From Megalobrama amblycephala (taxonomy: Eukaryota > Chordata > Actinopteri > Cypriniformes > Xenocyprididae): a DNA stretch of 64,000 nt. The notes under the pieces are model-generated. The model did not search any database. It was not told the origin of the DNA and saw nothing but the letters and a program-made list of their open reading frames with translations. The stretch spans positions 402,328 to 466,327 of the forward strand of contig NC_063046.1 of NCBI RefSeq assembly GCF_018812025.1, written 5' to 3'. This document shows positions 21,414 to 32,262 of the stretch, piece after piece. A program made the position numbers and the translations under genes. The number at the start of each line of letters is the position of its first letter. The first letter of the stretch is position 1.

Positions 21414-22154
21414 GTCTTGCAGCTCAGCTACGAACAGAACAACAACAGACAATGGTATAAAAATTCAGACATTTTTCATTATAGAAAAAAAATGTTTGTC
21501 ATGATTTAATAGTTTATTATGAATGTGTCTGATAATCTCACACAGGCTGAGAATGTGCGTCAGAGGAGGAATAATGCAGGTAAATCTTGTATTGACCACA
21601 GACACAACACAACATGATCACACATGATATATAAACAATGTCCAGATTGATGATGTCTCTTCCTGAGTTTTTCTGTCTTCCTGTGGGAACATGTAGAAGC
21701 TCCATCGGAGAACAATGGCAACATTAATATTGTCCTTCTGGGGAAAACCGGAGTTGGGAAAAGTTCTGCAGGAAACACCGTTCTGGGAGAGAACAGATTC
21801 AAATGTTATTATTCTCTTCATGTACGGGGATGAATGTGTGCGGGAGAGAATACGGTCAGAGATCGATGGGAATGAAGTTGTCATAAGAATTATCATGTGT
21901 TCAACAACAAAGATCTGACTGACAGACAGCAGGTCAATGATCTACTGCTGAAGATTTACACGATGATAGAGTGGAATCAAGGATTCTACACCAATGAGAT
22001 GTATGAACGAGCACAAATGACCACATGGGAGAAATTCTGGAAATTTGTTCAGGATGTTTGTGATGCTATAGTTGCATTTTTCCTGAACCCGTGTAACAGA
22101 TTTGATAATATCTCGATAAGAAGACTGACGCAATATACGAGAGTTTGTACATAA
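21414..22154 (+). pseudogene. GIMAP pseudogene, paralogue of the gene at 3-470
   Basis: Exon 2 (21,414-21,454) ends on the ATG itself, exon 3 (21,546-21,579) is a 34-nt phase-1 exon encoding AENVRQRRNNA, and the main exon starts at 21,697 with APSENNGNINIVLLGKTGVG and an intact P-loop GKTGVGKS. After GENRFK the sequence jumps straight to the G4 strand (VIILFMYGDECV, in another frame), so about 240 bp with G2 and G3 are deleted and the frame is lost. A second deletion of about 19 bp lies near 21,889 compared with the copy at 190-210. The 3' part, ending RVCT at 22,154, matches the window's first gene. Splice sites are intact, so it may still be transcribed. Confidence 0.88.
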
Positions 22155-22845
22155 TCAAAATCTTTCTTTGCTTTTGATTTATTGCATAAAACCCGGTTAA
22201 ATAAAACCTAAATGTGGGACAGTTTGCTCTGTTTATGAGGGAAAATTATGCATCGGAACAAAATGAAAATGTATTAATTAATAATTGGTGGTCTCTGTGT
22301 GTGAGTTGAAAGATTCATTATATTTTAGCTACAATGTTCTTCCACACATTTTAAAAGATTGTTGTTAATTGTTAAAACAGATCATATTTGGTCCGCAGAC
22401 AGTATGGAATACAAGATGCAATACTTTATATGTACATGTTTCATTTATTAAGAAGAGTTTTGTGTAAATATATACTTTCTAATGCAAAATATTGAGGCTT
22501 ACAACAAACATTTTAATGCATATTCAACAGGCACTTGTTTATCCACAATATATCTACTAATATAGAATATTGCTTTACTGTAAGAAAAATTTGAAATATG
22601 AAATAACTTTGTCAGAATTTTACAGAACATCCTCTGCTCTGCTGCTGTGGTTTAATGCTGGTGCTTATATTTTTTATGCTTAGTGGTTTTCAAAATGTCC
22701 TTATATTCTAACATATTATTCAGTGTAATTTTTGTACAATATTTGTACTGACAAATATACAAGTATAACTCTGACAAGACCTTATGGTCCTGACTTTATT
22801 TGAACCTACACTTTTCACAAATGACAAGAAAAACACTTCTAAAGT

Positions 22846-22878
<33 letters not shown>

Positions 22879-23225
22879 TACAGTAGACTATACAATAATT
22901 GTCTAAAAACTATGAATCACAATAATAATAATAATAATAAGCATTTATTTTAATTAATAGCAAAACATTTACAAATTCATTATAATTCATTGTTATATTA
23001 TTAGTAATGATGATATTGCTCCTGGTGCAAAATTTTTTTGACCTGTAATTTTGTTATTATATTTTTTTTTTACCAACATGATTTCTGATGTGTCAGATCA
23101 TATCACAGGAAACAAAATAAGAAAAAGCATTAAAAAAGATCAAGATGTTTTTATGAAGGCCAATCATTTATTGAATCTAAACCTGCATGTTTTGTTTTTT
23201 TTGTGTGTGTTTTTTTTGGCTCACG
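21780..23225 (+). repeat. Segmental duplication, copy B
   Basis: Partner of 3-4,805. Both hAT insertions of copy A are absent here; a single ATTTGAAC at 22,798-22,805 marks the unoccupied site of element 2. A T-run at 22,849-22,876 and an (AAT)n tract at 22,920-22,940 are private to copy B. Confidence 0.75.
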
Positions 23226-23575
23226 CATATGTACCGGTGACGACGACTTCATTGGAGTGCAGTATAGTCCTTTGTGTATACTGTATGCACTGTAATAGTG
23301 TATATTGTTAATACAGTGCATGTTTTGTCTATTGTGTATTATGCTTGTTATCCACACTGTCATGCTGTGGAGATTGCAGATTTTCACCACCTCTAGATTG
23401 TTTGTTGTTTCAATTTTTTTTTAAATAATGTGTATTTGTGAAAAGAGCTATAGAAACAAACCTGACTTAACTTTACATTATTCATTCTAATTCCTCATAC
23501 ATTCATACGATCAGCTGTGACTTTATGTTCTTCTTCCAGTGATCGGATTTGAGGATGTCACCATAGAGCATATTA
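23226..23575. other. AT-rich intergenic stretch
   Basis: No gene recognised; repeated GTGTATA motifs around 23,270-23,345. Confidence 0.4.
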
Positions 23576-23640
23576 AAGGGTTAGTTCACCCAAAAAATTA
23601 AAATTCTGTCATTTATTACTCACCCTCATGTCCTGTAAGA
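23576..23640. mobile_element. MITE left end (GGGTTAGTTCACCC)
   Basis: AAAGGGTTAGTTCACCCAAA and TTACTCACCCTCATGTCC. A matching right end lies at 24,935-24,973 (TTTGGGTGAACTAACCCTTT), so the two may bound one 1.4-kb element or be separate pieces. Confidence 0.55.
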
Positions 23641-24834
23641 CCTTCTTTAATTTTTGGAACACTAGTTGAAATCCGATGGCAATGACATTTCCTCTGCCTC
23701 AGGGTGGCAATACAAGGAAAATGAATTGGAATAAATAGAAGAACATCATATAAATTAGGGATATATACTGTATAAATGTTGGCAATATTAACTGTGGTGA
23801 ACAACATTACTGTGGTGAAAACACGAGACAGGACAAAGCATTAATATGCTCTGATTACTCTTCGTCAACTTTAACTAGTTTAAGGTTGTTTCTTTCAAAA
23901 AGCCTACAAGATAATCTGAATGAATTGTAAGACTTGATTTTCCTGCTAGACAAAAACTGAGATCAAGCGCCCTGCAATAAAGTAAGAAAACTTTAATCTG
24001 GAAAGAAGATCATAAGAAGTAGCAAAGGACAACGCCTTGCCCTCACAACATCTACAGGATGCAACCCCCCCACACACACATAAACACACACACCCCCCTT
24101 CCTTCCCTTCCCCCTGACTCAAGTCACTGAAAGTTCTTCAAGACATATAATGTAACTTGTGTATCTATTGTTTTTTCCTTTCATTGCGATTGGTAAATGG
24201 TCTCAATTTCACAGCAGTCAATGGTATTATGAAGAAGATTGAAAACTAAGGAAAATTCTGTCTTCTCTTTGGGTGGTGCCTTTTATGAAAACCCACTTCT
24301 TTCTTGTCCAGGGTAGAACAAACTGAAGGCGCATGAATGAAGGAGCAGTAGGCACTTCATCTGAAGACCTTTTGATTTCTGTTTAACGCTGATTTAGTAA
24401 GGTGTATGGAAGTGGCTAAATTAAAATACACGTTTGTCTGCGTGAGCAGTAGGCAACTGACTAAAGGTATTAGCCAACTTATTACACCCTCTGACGAAGA
24501 TCAGACTGGCGAGTTTATGTCCGTGAGTTTACCGCGAAATCCCGGGGCGAGTATCTCTGTGCGGCATCGGGTCCCTAATGACTGAACAATTGAAATATGG
24601 AATATCCAGAATCATCAAATATCTAAATTAATACATAACCAATGATTAATTTTTAATTGTAAACACAACCTTAGACAAATAATCATTTAAAAATTGGAGT
24701 CAGATTAAACGAGTGAAATTAAGTGAACTTCACAGAGGCGCTGAAAAGACATACACGCGTTAACCTTCGCCCAGGCCGTCGGATTCCGTTTTTGGTCCGA
24801 TGCGGGGTTCCTTAAAAATGTAATAGTTAATAAA
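23641..24834. other. Intergenic, CA/C-rich tract
   Basis: No gene recognised. A (CA)n and C-rich simple tract spans 24,066-24,110. Confidence 0.4.
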
Positions 24835-24839
24835 GGTAG

Positions 24840-25245
24840 TCAGGTCAAATTTATGTGGGTTCCAGCACATATAGGGATCAGGGGAAATGAGATGGCAGAT
24901 AAGGGTGTGGAATAATATGAGGGTAAGTAATTCATATCTAAATTTTCATTTTTGGGTGAACTAACCCTTTAAGATGATAGGAAAACACCAGACAGGATTG
25001 TGTGAGGGATGTCATGAAGAGGAATCAGTAAAGCATATAATCATGACTTGTAGGAGATATGAAGCTCAGAGAGAGGTGATGAGGAGCAGGAGTTCACTTT
25101 AAAAAGGTTACTGAAAGGGAATCAGGGGTATTCAGTAGAAATTGTAAAAATAGTAGAATGTGAGGGAGGAAGTAATAAGCTATTAGTAGTGTATAGAAAT
25201 ACAGAGCTAGTCATTCTGGAGAATTAAATAAAGTTTAAGGAGGTG
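24840..25245 (+). pseudogene. LINE C-terminus: RNase H end and CCHC finger
   Basis: 24,840-24,914 reads VKFMWVPAHIGIRGNEMADK, the last conserved block of a LINE-encoded RNase H. After a MITE end at 24,935-24,973, bases 24,980-25,090 read GLCEGCHEEESVKHIIMTC, a C-x2-C-x8-H-x4-C knuckle typical of the C-terminus of I-clade-like LINEs. A stop and an AT-rich 3' end follow. Same kind of LINE as 27,412-31,655 but a separate copy. Confidence 0.75.
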
Positions 25246-26559
25246 GGGAAACGGTTTGTTTGTTTGTGTGTGTTTGTTTGTTTTGAGTTGATTTATGCAT
25301 TATTAAAGAAAGATGGTTGGGTTTTTGCTTTAGCAAAGTTATGTGTGTTTATGTTCAAGTTCTTTTGGGTGGATTTGGTTCTTTTACCACCTGGTTATAT
25401 AAAAAGTGTGGCTCTCGTCGTCATGGAGAGAGATGTGTATGGGAGGGACTTGGCGATCTGGCGTGGCCTATATATTTGTTATCATGTGAAAAAGCGGTAT
25501 TCAAGATATTATGCATTAAGGGCACTGCACTTGGGCATTTTTGAAACATGGGACAGTCTTGCGCACTTACTTCCTGTCACGTGCACGCCCTCTCAAATAT
25601 CCTAGACCGCAAGTGTGGGTATTTGGACAGGGCATAGAATGTACACTAACAAGAAGTGACACTCAATAGGATGTTCCATTGAAACACCGGCGCCCAGCAG
25701 CAGCTGAGTTTCCGCCATTTTGGGATGAAAGTGAGTCAGCAGTCCACTAGTTTCTATGGCAATATCAGCTGCTTTGTAAAAAAAACAAAAACACACATAT
25801 AAAGCTGAAATCCAACCTGAATGATGATAACACTGAATCAAATATTATCACTAGTGATCATCAAATCCTTTTAACAGTTTATTTTACACACTTGATGTTT
25901 AAGACTTCCACTTTTTTCACAAAAACGTTTCTTTCGATCTCTATAAACCCAGTCAGTTTGGTTAAAATTCTTTGAAGTTCAAGTATTAGCATTATAAACA
26001 CTGAATTAATACCAACATATAAAATTAAAATAAGGACATGCATCAGAAAAATTGGGAATGTTGGACAATAAATATATGAATATTACAGCTTGATTTTGCA
26101 GTGTTGTCTAATGTCTGTTAAAGCAAAAGTGTCCAAAAGTGGGAATTATGCGATAACGGACACAACAATGCATCATGTATTATAAGATTGTTATGTTTGT
26201 AGCGTGATCCATTAAATATAGCCTATTTCAATTCAGACCTAGATATTACTCCACTAGGACTGAAATATATTGTTCGCTGCAAACATAATGATTTTAAATG
26301 TATTAATTATTAATTTACTATTAATAAATGTGTAAAGTTTCATAAAATGAAAATGCTCAATAAAGTAGGCTAACTACTTTACCTCAGATAGATGAATGGT
26401 TGGATTCCACAACTGGTAAAATAAAACATATATAAGACAATACAACATTTACTGTAGGAGCCATACAATTTACTGGTGATTTCATTTGAAAAATGTTCTT
26501 TTGTGCTTTTGATTTGGCAGTGAAATTTGTCGATTTTGGGTGCGTAAGATGTGAAGGAT
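25246..26559. other. Intergenic, nothing recognised
   Basis: Several open frames up to 120 codons exist (for example 25,243-25,605) but show no family features, so they are not called. Confidence 0.4.
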
Positions 26560-26690
26560 TCTATGGTCCAGTTAGTATTTTCACCACATAATGGCGGGCG
26601 CACTACCAGGGTGCCATCTAGTGGCTGTTGCCCAAAAAGTATCAGTCAAAAGAATGAATCAAAGAGTGTTGCCTTTTGGGTTCTATACTC
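26560..26690. repeat. Dispersed repeat, GGCG-rich, copy 1
   Basis: GTCCAGTTAGTATTTTCACC and GCCATCTAGTGGCTGTT recur at 43,242-43,350, followed in both by GTTCTATACTCTT. Here the SINE interrupts it right after CTCTT. Confidence 0.7.
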
Positions 26691-26852
26691 TTACATTTAC
26701 ATTTAAACATTTGGCAAACGCTTTTATCTAAAGCGACTTACATTGCATTATACTATACATTTGTATCTGAGTATGTGCAATATCCTGGGATCGGACCCAT
26801 GACCTTGGCATTGCTAGTGCCACACTCTAACTACTGAGCTACAGGAAAGCTC
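26691..26852 (-). mobile_element. tRNA-derived SINE
   Basis: On the minus strand a tRNA-like head carries an A box (TAGCTCAGTAGTTAGAG, complement of 26,826-26,842) and B box (GGGTCCGATCCC, complement of 26,787-26,798). The anticodon arm is GGCA-CTAGCAA-TGCC with AGC, pointing to tRNA-Ala. The tail (AAGTCGCTTTAGATAAAAGC, then TTTGCCAAATG) matches the 3' end of the LINE at 18,130-18,173, so that LINE type probably mobilised it. CTCTT repeats flank it. Confidence 0.85.
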
Positions 26853-27093
26853 TTCGATAAGAGTTAACAGTTTACAATAATACATTTATTAAACCAATGT
26901 AGAAACATAATATCAATAATGTTAACATTTTTGGGAAGTAGGCTACTGGTTTACATGCACATGTAAGCAGTAAGTAGTTTTTTTTTTTTTTTAAATCCCG
27001 CCTTGAAAGCTGAGTGTGGACTTTGAAGCTGAACACACAGTGCCGGATGAAACTCTATGAAGCTTCTATGTATAAGAATAAAGTATTGGGTAA
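26853..27093. other. Intergenic, nothing recognised
   Basis: No gene. Includes a T-run at 26,981-26,992. Confidence 0.4.
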
Positions 27094-27189
27094 CGTTTCC
27101 CAAAAGCATCGTAAGCCTATGTTGATCGTAGCTCCATTGGTGGCAATGGAGCTACGATCAATTTAGGCTTACGATGCTTTTGGGAAACG
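27094..27189. mobile_element. Perfect-hairpin MITE, 96 bp
   Basis: CGTTTCCCAAAAGCATCGTA at the left is the exact inverse complement of TACGATGCTTTTGGGAAACG at the right; pairing continues through GATCGTAGCTCCATTG. The flanking CAGCCCTGG suggests a hAT-type origin, which is inference. Confidence 0.85.
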
Positions 27190-27296
27190 CAGCCCTGGTA
27201 GTTTTGAGCTAGAAATCACAGGGAGAGTGTCAATGGTCCATTTGTGTGATAGGTGGCGGTAAAGCACTGAAATGTTTGCGATCCACCATAAAGCAA

Positions 27297-27318
27297 GAAG
27301 AAGAAGAAGAAGAAGAAA
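27297..27318. repeat. (AAG)n microsatellite
   Basis: About seven AAG units. Confidence 0.9.
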
Positions 27319-27411
27319 AAAGTTGCCTCGCCCTCTTATAATTCATTATGAGGAAATAATAATACTGATGTGAACGGCCAACTTATTGAATAATTTCTTG
27401 ATGATAATTAT

Positions 27412-28437
27412 TTGGTGTGTATTAATAATGGAGAGAGAACGCGATATAACAGTATACAAAATACAGAAACAGCACTTGACCTGACATTTTTATATACTGT
27501 AATAGCAGGGATCAGTACATGGAATGTTATCAAACATACTACAAGTGATCTTTATCCTGTAGTGACTACAGTTGGTACAAAGATATGTTATGAAAATGGA
27601 AAGAGAAGTCCTAGATGGAAATTGGAGAAGGTAAATTGGGAAGTTTTTCAAGTAATATGTGGACATAGATGTATGACTCTACTAGAGGTAAACCAGATGG
27701 ATGTAAATGTATTCAACAATAAGATAGTTAATGAAATAATTCAGTCAGCTGAGGAAATAATACCCAAAACTACAGGAATTATACGTATCAAGAATGTACC
27801 CTGGTGGGATGATGATTGTAAAGCAGCTGTGAAAGCAAGAAATAAAGTGTTTAGACAGCTTAAAAAACAGCATTATATGGGTCATGATCAAGTATAAATG
27901 TTAGTAAGGAAAACAATGAAAACACAAAAGCCTACTTTCTGGAGGCAGTACTGTGATAGTATTGGAAGAGAATTGCAACTGTCAGATGTATAGAATATGA
28001 TCAGGAAAATGGAATTACGAGTTGCCAGTGATGATCGGTGGAGACAGAATGGCTGTCAGCTATCTAGATAAAGCTGAACTTCTAGTACAAACATTTAAGA
28101 AAGTTCATTGCTCAGATAATCTTTCAGAAGAAGTCAGGCAGTGTCGGAGTACATTAATGGATTACCCTAATTTATTAAAGTAAGATGAGATGATGGATAG
28201 TTTACATAATCTGCCTCTAAACATGTTTGAGTTAAGAGCAATCATAAGTGTTCAGCAAACTACTCCTGGAAGAGATGGAGTATGTTATAAAATGTTGGCA
28301 TAAATGACAGATAATACACTGGAAATAGTTCTTAAATTATTTAATCTAATTTGGGATACTGGTCGAATCCCTACAATTTGGAAACAAGCAACAATAGTAC
28401 CTATTCTTAAACCTGGGAAAAATCCATCGGATGCTAC
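27412..28437 (+). pseudogene. LINE segment 1: endonuclease C-terminus and RT start
   Basis: Open to 27,897, with TALDLTF (endonuclease C-terminal strand), SPRWKLEKVNWEVFQ and VPWWDDDCKAAVKARNKVF, the linker typical of these LINEs. Beyond the stop the other frames continue with fingers-like KPGKNPSDAT at about 28,410-28,437, where the mariner element begins. Confidence 0.8.
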
Positions 28438-28439
28438 TA

Positions 28440-29999
28440 CACTGCGTTCCAAATTATTATGCAAGTGACATATCAGTAAGATTTCAGTACAATAAACATT
28501 CAGATTTTAGTTTTTCTAAGAAAATGTTTGTTTGTTTATTTATCCATGTGTTTTTAGATAACTGGTATCAATCTCAGACAAAATAATTTGCCAGGTCTAT
28601 GGAAACCCTACTTAGAGGTTGTTCCACATTATTAAGCAAGTCACAGTTCTCATGCAATATGGGGAGGAAGAAAGATCTTTCTGAAGATGAAAAGCATGAA
28701 ATGGTGCAATGTTGTGCAAAAGGCATGAAAACAACTAATATTGTGTGAAAAATGAATGGAGATTATTAAATTATTATAAGATTTGTGAGTGATTTAGAGC
28801 ACAGCAGAACTCGGTCAGATAAAGACTTATTAATGAAAGTTCCAGTCAAAAAAAATGAATTGTATTAAAAGGGCAGCTATAAAAAAGTGTTGAGCAGCAA
28901 ACAGGTATTTGAAGCTGCTGGTGTCTCTGGAGTCTCAAGAAGCTCTCCATGCAGGCTGGCAGTTGTGCGTAAAGATGCATTTTCTTCAAACCAAACCTCA
29001 CAAAGAGAAACATTTACAGTGGGTGTAGAAATACATGAAGACTCATTTTTAAATAGTTTTATTCACTGACTAATGCCGTACTACAATGAATGGTCTAAAT
29101 GAATGGACTTCTGGATGGTTGATGAATGGCCACCACGCTCCAACAAGACTGTGACGTCAACAGGGAGCTGGCAGGTGATGATTTGGGCTGGAATACTGGG
29201 AAGTGACATGGAGGGTATTAAAATGACTTTTGCAAGATATGTGGAGTTCATAACTGGCCATTTTCAGCAATGGTATAAAAAGGAGGATGGTGCCTTCTGA
29301 AATACAATGCACTATGCACTCTCCCATGCTGCAAAAATATACCACAGCAATAAAACTGTTTGAAAATGTATTTCTACACCCACTGTAAATGTTTCTCTTT
29401 GTGAGGTTTGGTTTGAAGTGGCTAAAATGTATCTTTATGCACAACTATCAGCTTGCATGGAGAGCTTCTTGAGACTCCAGAGACACCAGCAGCTTCAAAT
29501 ACCTGTTTGCTGCTCAACACTGGCTTTTTTATAGCTGCCCTTTTAACAATTACTATAATAATAATACTATAATAACAATAACAATTATTTTTTTGACAGG
29601 AACTTTCATTAATAAGCCTTTATCTGACCGAGTTCTGCTGTGCTCTAAATCACTCACAAATCTTATGATAATTTAATAATCTCCATTCAGTTTCACACAA
29701 TATTAGTTGTTTTCATGCCTTTTGCACAACATTGCACCATTTCATGCTTTTCATCTTCAAAAAGATCTTTTTTCCCCCCATACTGCATGGGAACTGTGAC
29801 TTGCTTAATAATGTGGAACAACCTCTAATTAGGGTTTCCACAGTCTGGCAAATTATTTGGTCTGAGATTGTTACCAGTTATCTAAAAAGACATGGATAAA
29901 TAAACAAACAAACATTTTCTTAGAAAAACTAAAATATGAATGTTTATTCTACTGAAATCTTACTGATATGTCACTTGCATAATAATTTGGAACGCAGTG
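28440..29999. mobile_element. Foldback Tc1/mariner-type element
   Basis: Ends CACTGCGTTCCAAATTATTA and TAATAATTTGGAACGCAGTG are exact inverse complements, flanked by TA at 28,438-28,439 and 30,000-30,001. Inversion continues for about 600 bp on each side (28,440-29,040 versus 29,360-29,999). The left arm carries the transposase N-terminus (GRKKDLSEDEKHE near 28,665; EAAGVSGVSRSSPCRLAVVR near 28,910). The centre keeps a middle piece (VMIWAGILGSDMEGIKMTFA near 29,175-29,235). The C-terminal half is missing: its place is taken by an inverted copy of the N-terminal half. Confidence 0.88.
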
Positions 30000-30001
30000 T
30001 A

Positions 30002-30392
30002 GTTAGAGGCCTATTGTCTTAACTTCCCATCTATGTAAAGTATCACAGAAAGAATAATATACTTCCTAGAGAGTAAAGATCTCATCTCCTTATCAGAGTG
30101 GATTCCGTAGGGGCCAGAATACAATGGACTCTATATTATGTCTAGAGTCAGACATCAGAAAGGCACAGACCAACAAAGAAGTAGTAGTAGCTGTCTTTTT
30201 GGATGTGGAAAGGCATATGATATGCTCTGGAAAGAAGGATTATTAATAAAGTTATAGTCTTTAGGAATTGGTGGTAGAATATATAATTGGGTTCAAGACT
30301 TTTTATTAAACAGGAAAATACAAGTAATAGTAGGTGAAGAATACTCCAGGGTGTATACAGTGGAGAATGGAACGCCACCAGGTAGTGTGTCA
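30002..30392 (+). pseudogene. LINE segment 2: RT fingers and palm start
   Basis: Resumes as YRPIVLTS-like, ISPYQSGFRRGQNTMDSILC, VVAVFLDVE and NGTPPGSVSG. Frame changes occur near 30,210 and 30,257. Confidence 0.75.
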
Positions 30393-30740
30393 GGGAATCT
30401 ACACAGCCACCACCGTCACCACCCACCACAATCATCAGATCCCAATCACCCAACTTCTAATCACACACCTCTCATCAATCACTCACCAGCACTATAAGCA
30501 GTGAGAATCAAAGATCTTAAAGATCTTAAAGATCTTTTGATTCCAGAATTATTACTTTATTGCACAATAAAGGAGACAGCCTTATCACAGAGACAGCTGC
30601 TGAATTTCTGCTCAGGCCTCCTTATATAATGTGAACGCCCTTACACATTCCATAGATATTATTGGAAATGTCCTTTTACAGTCGTCAGCTTGGAATTTTC
30701 CATAGTGTACAGCAAATATATATGTTCAACTTGAAAGAAC
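30393..30740. other. Insertion or replacement within the LINE, unidentified
   Basis: About 350 bp replace the part expected between the GTPPGS and YADD motifs. Contains CCACCACCGTCACCACCCAC, three AAAGATCTT repeats at 30,509-30,538 and an AATAAA at 30,565. Could be a fragment of an LTR element; no terminal repeats were found. Confidence 0.4.
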
Positions 30741-31655
30741 ATAATATTGGAAAATCTTTATGCAGATGATGGGGCTTTGTGGATTAGAGGTCGTAATATA
30801 TCATATATTAATAAAAAAATGCATGGTGCAATAGTTGAGTTGAAAAGTGGGCTAATAGATGGGGGTTTAAATTATCTGTATCAAAAACACAGGTCATTTG
30901 TTTTTCAAGGCGGCATTAAAGTCACACCCCCTCTTTAAAATTGTATGGGAATCATCTGGAGCAAGTAAAATCCGTAAGCTTTCTTGGGGTTTGGTTTGAT
31001 GAAAAACTGACATGGAAAGTTGATTTAGATAAAATTAAGGACAAGTGTAAAAAGATTATTAATTTTCTTCGGTGTTTATCAGGACAGGAATGGGGAGCAA
31101 GTAGAGCATCTCTACAAAATATACTGTGCACTCATTCCTCCATTCCTCCCTGGTTATTCCCCTTGCCTGCCGTTGACCTCAATATACAACGGGAAATAAA
31201 TGACAAATCTAAACAAATTCCAGTGTGGCGTATAGTGAGGAATTATTTTGAGAGGCATTTACAAGGTTCAGTGTTTTTATTTACAGATGGATCGAAACAT
31301 CCGAATACAGGATATGCAGGGGAAGCTGTATATATTCCAATGTATGATTTTTATATTAAGAAAAGAGTTACCAACCATTTGTCAGTGTATGCTAAAGAGT
31401 TATTAGAAATATTATTGGCCCTGCAGTGGTTAGAGGAGAAATAAATGAATAAATATAGTTATTGCATCTGATAGTTATTCTGCACCGGAAAGCATAAGAT
31501 CAGGCAGGTCATCTTTTAGGATGGACATAATCAATGAAAAATTCCATAATATGTATAATTTAAAGGTTATGGGCAAATCAATACAATTCATTTGGGTTCC
31601 TGCTTATGTCGGTGTGGAAGGAAATAAGAAGGTGGATATTTTGGCTAAACAATCC
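30741..31655 (+). pseudogene. LINE segment 3: RT YADD and RNase H
   Basis: The YADD catalytic motif is at 30,759-30,770 (NLYADDGALWIRGR), followed by KSVSFLGVWFDEKLTW. RNase H follows with VFLFTDGSKHPNTGYAG (first catalytic Asp) and LSVYAKELLEILLALQW (catalytic Glu), stop at 31,442, then FIWVPAYVGVEGNKKVD in the continuation. The terminal zinc knuckle is lost. Confidence 0.85.
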
Positions 31656-32130
31656 AACCGTCTCCATTGACTTTGTATTGCGTGAGGCTGCCTCCTTGTC
31701 ATTTCTGACTTTTTACAAAAAACAGAACAATGCCTAAAAGCTGCTGTGTGACAAGGTGTACAGCTAACAAGCTAAAAAAACAGTTTTTATAAGCTGTCGA
31801 CCCAAAAAACAAATGTTTAAGAACACTAAAGTGGATAGGCAGTGAGACAGAGCGCAACGGGTCATATTACTATAAGAAATACACTGGAGGGGAACGTAAT
31901 CGGCGACAACATATGCTAAACAAACCAACAAAAACCATTCATTATTTTTAACCATGTCAAAGAATTATTTCACCTGTCGCCGAATATGTTCCCCTCCCAT
32001 GTATTTCTTACAGTAATATGACCCGTTATGCCCTGTCTCACTGCCTGTATACACTTTTGTGTCCTTAAACATTCGTCTTTTGGGGTCGACAGCTTATAAA
32101 AACTTTTTTTTTTTTTTAGCTTGTTTGCTG
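31656..32130. pseudogene. THAP-like domain relic in inverted duplicate
   Basis: An ATG at 31,730 opens MPKSCCVTRCTANKLKKQF, which looks like the start of a THAP C2CH zinc finger, then a stop. In other frames DPK and TLKW-like pieces continue. About 140 bp of this (31,770-31,905) recur inverted at 31,958-32,118 (GGGTCATATTACTATAAGAA versus inverse of the TTACAGTAATATGACCC block). THAP domains occur in P-type and other transposases and in host genes. Which one this is cannot be told. Confidence 0.5.
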
Positions 32131-32228
32131 TACATTGGATTGTTTTCTCCCCGGTGGGCGAGGTTTTCAGATTATGATGCGCGTCGCTCTGTCTCTATTT
32201 ACAACTGCGCAGTTATCGGTTGTGCATC

Positions 32229-32262
32229 ATGGCGTCCTCAAGCGCCACAAAAGAGACAAAAG
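32229..32262 (+). other. Possible small first coding exon
   Basis: ATG in the context CATCATGGCG opens MASSSATKETK and runs into the donor AAAAG|GTAACT at 32,262. The upstream 90 bp are locally GC-richer. No downstream exon was recognised, so this may be chance or a remnant of the adjoining THAP element. Confidence 0.2.

Larger units (their letters stand above)
27412..31655 (+). mobile_element. I-clade-like LINE with RNase H, interrupted twice
   Basis: One LINE can be followed through three coding segments: endonuclease end and linker (27,412-28,437), RT front (30,002-30,392), and RT palm plus RNase H (30,741-31,655). It is cut by a foldback mariner element and by a 350-bp insertion or replacement. 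The order APE-type endonuclease, RT, RNase H suits the I/Nimb group, an assignment from memory of domain order. Many stops and frame changes; inactive. Confidence 0.8.

Noticed and set aside
25243..25605. 120-codon frame as a gene
   Set aside because: T- and G-rich low-complexity start, no recognisable domain, no splice context, lies in repeat-rich sequence.
26780..26852. tRNA-Ala gene on the minus strand
   Set aside because: The head is good, but it runs directly into a LINE-type tail, so it is a SINE.
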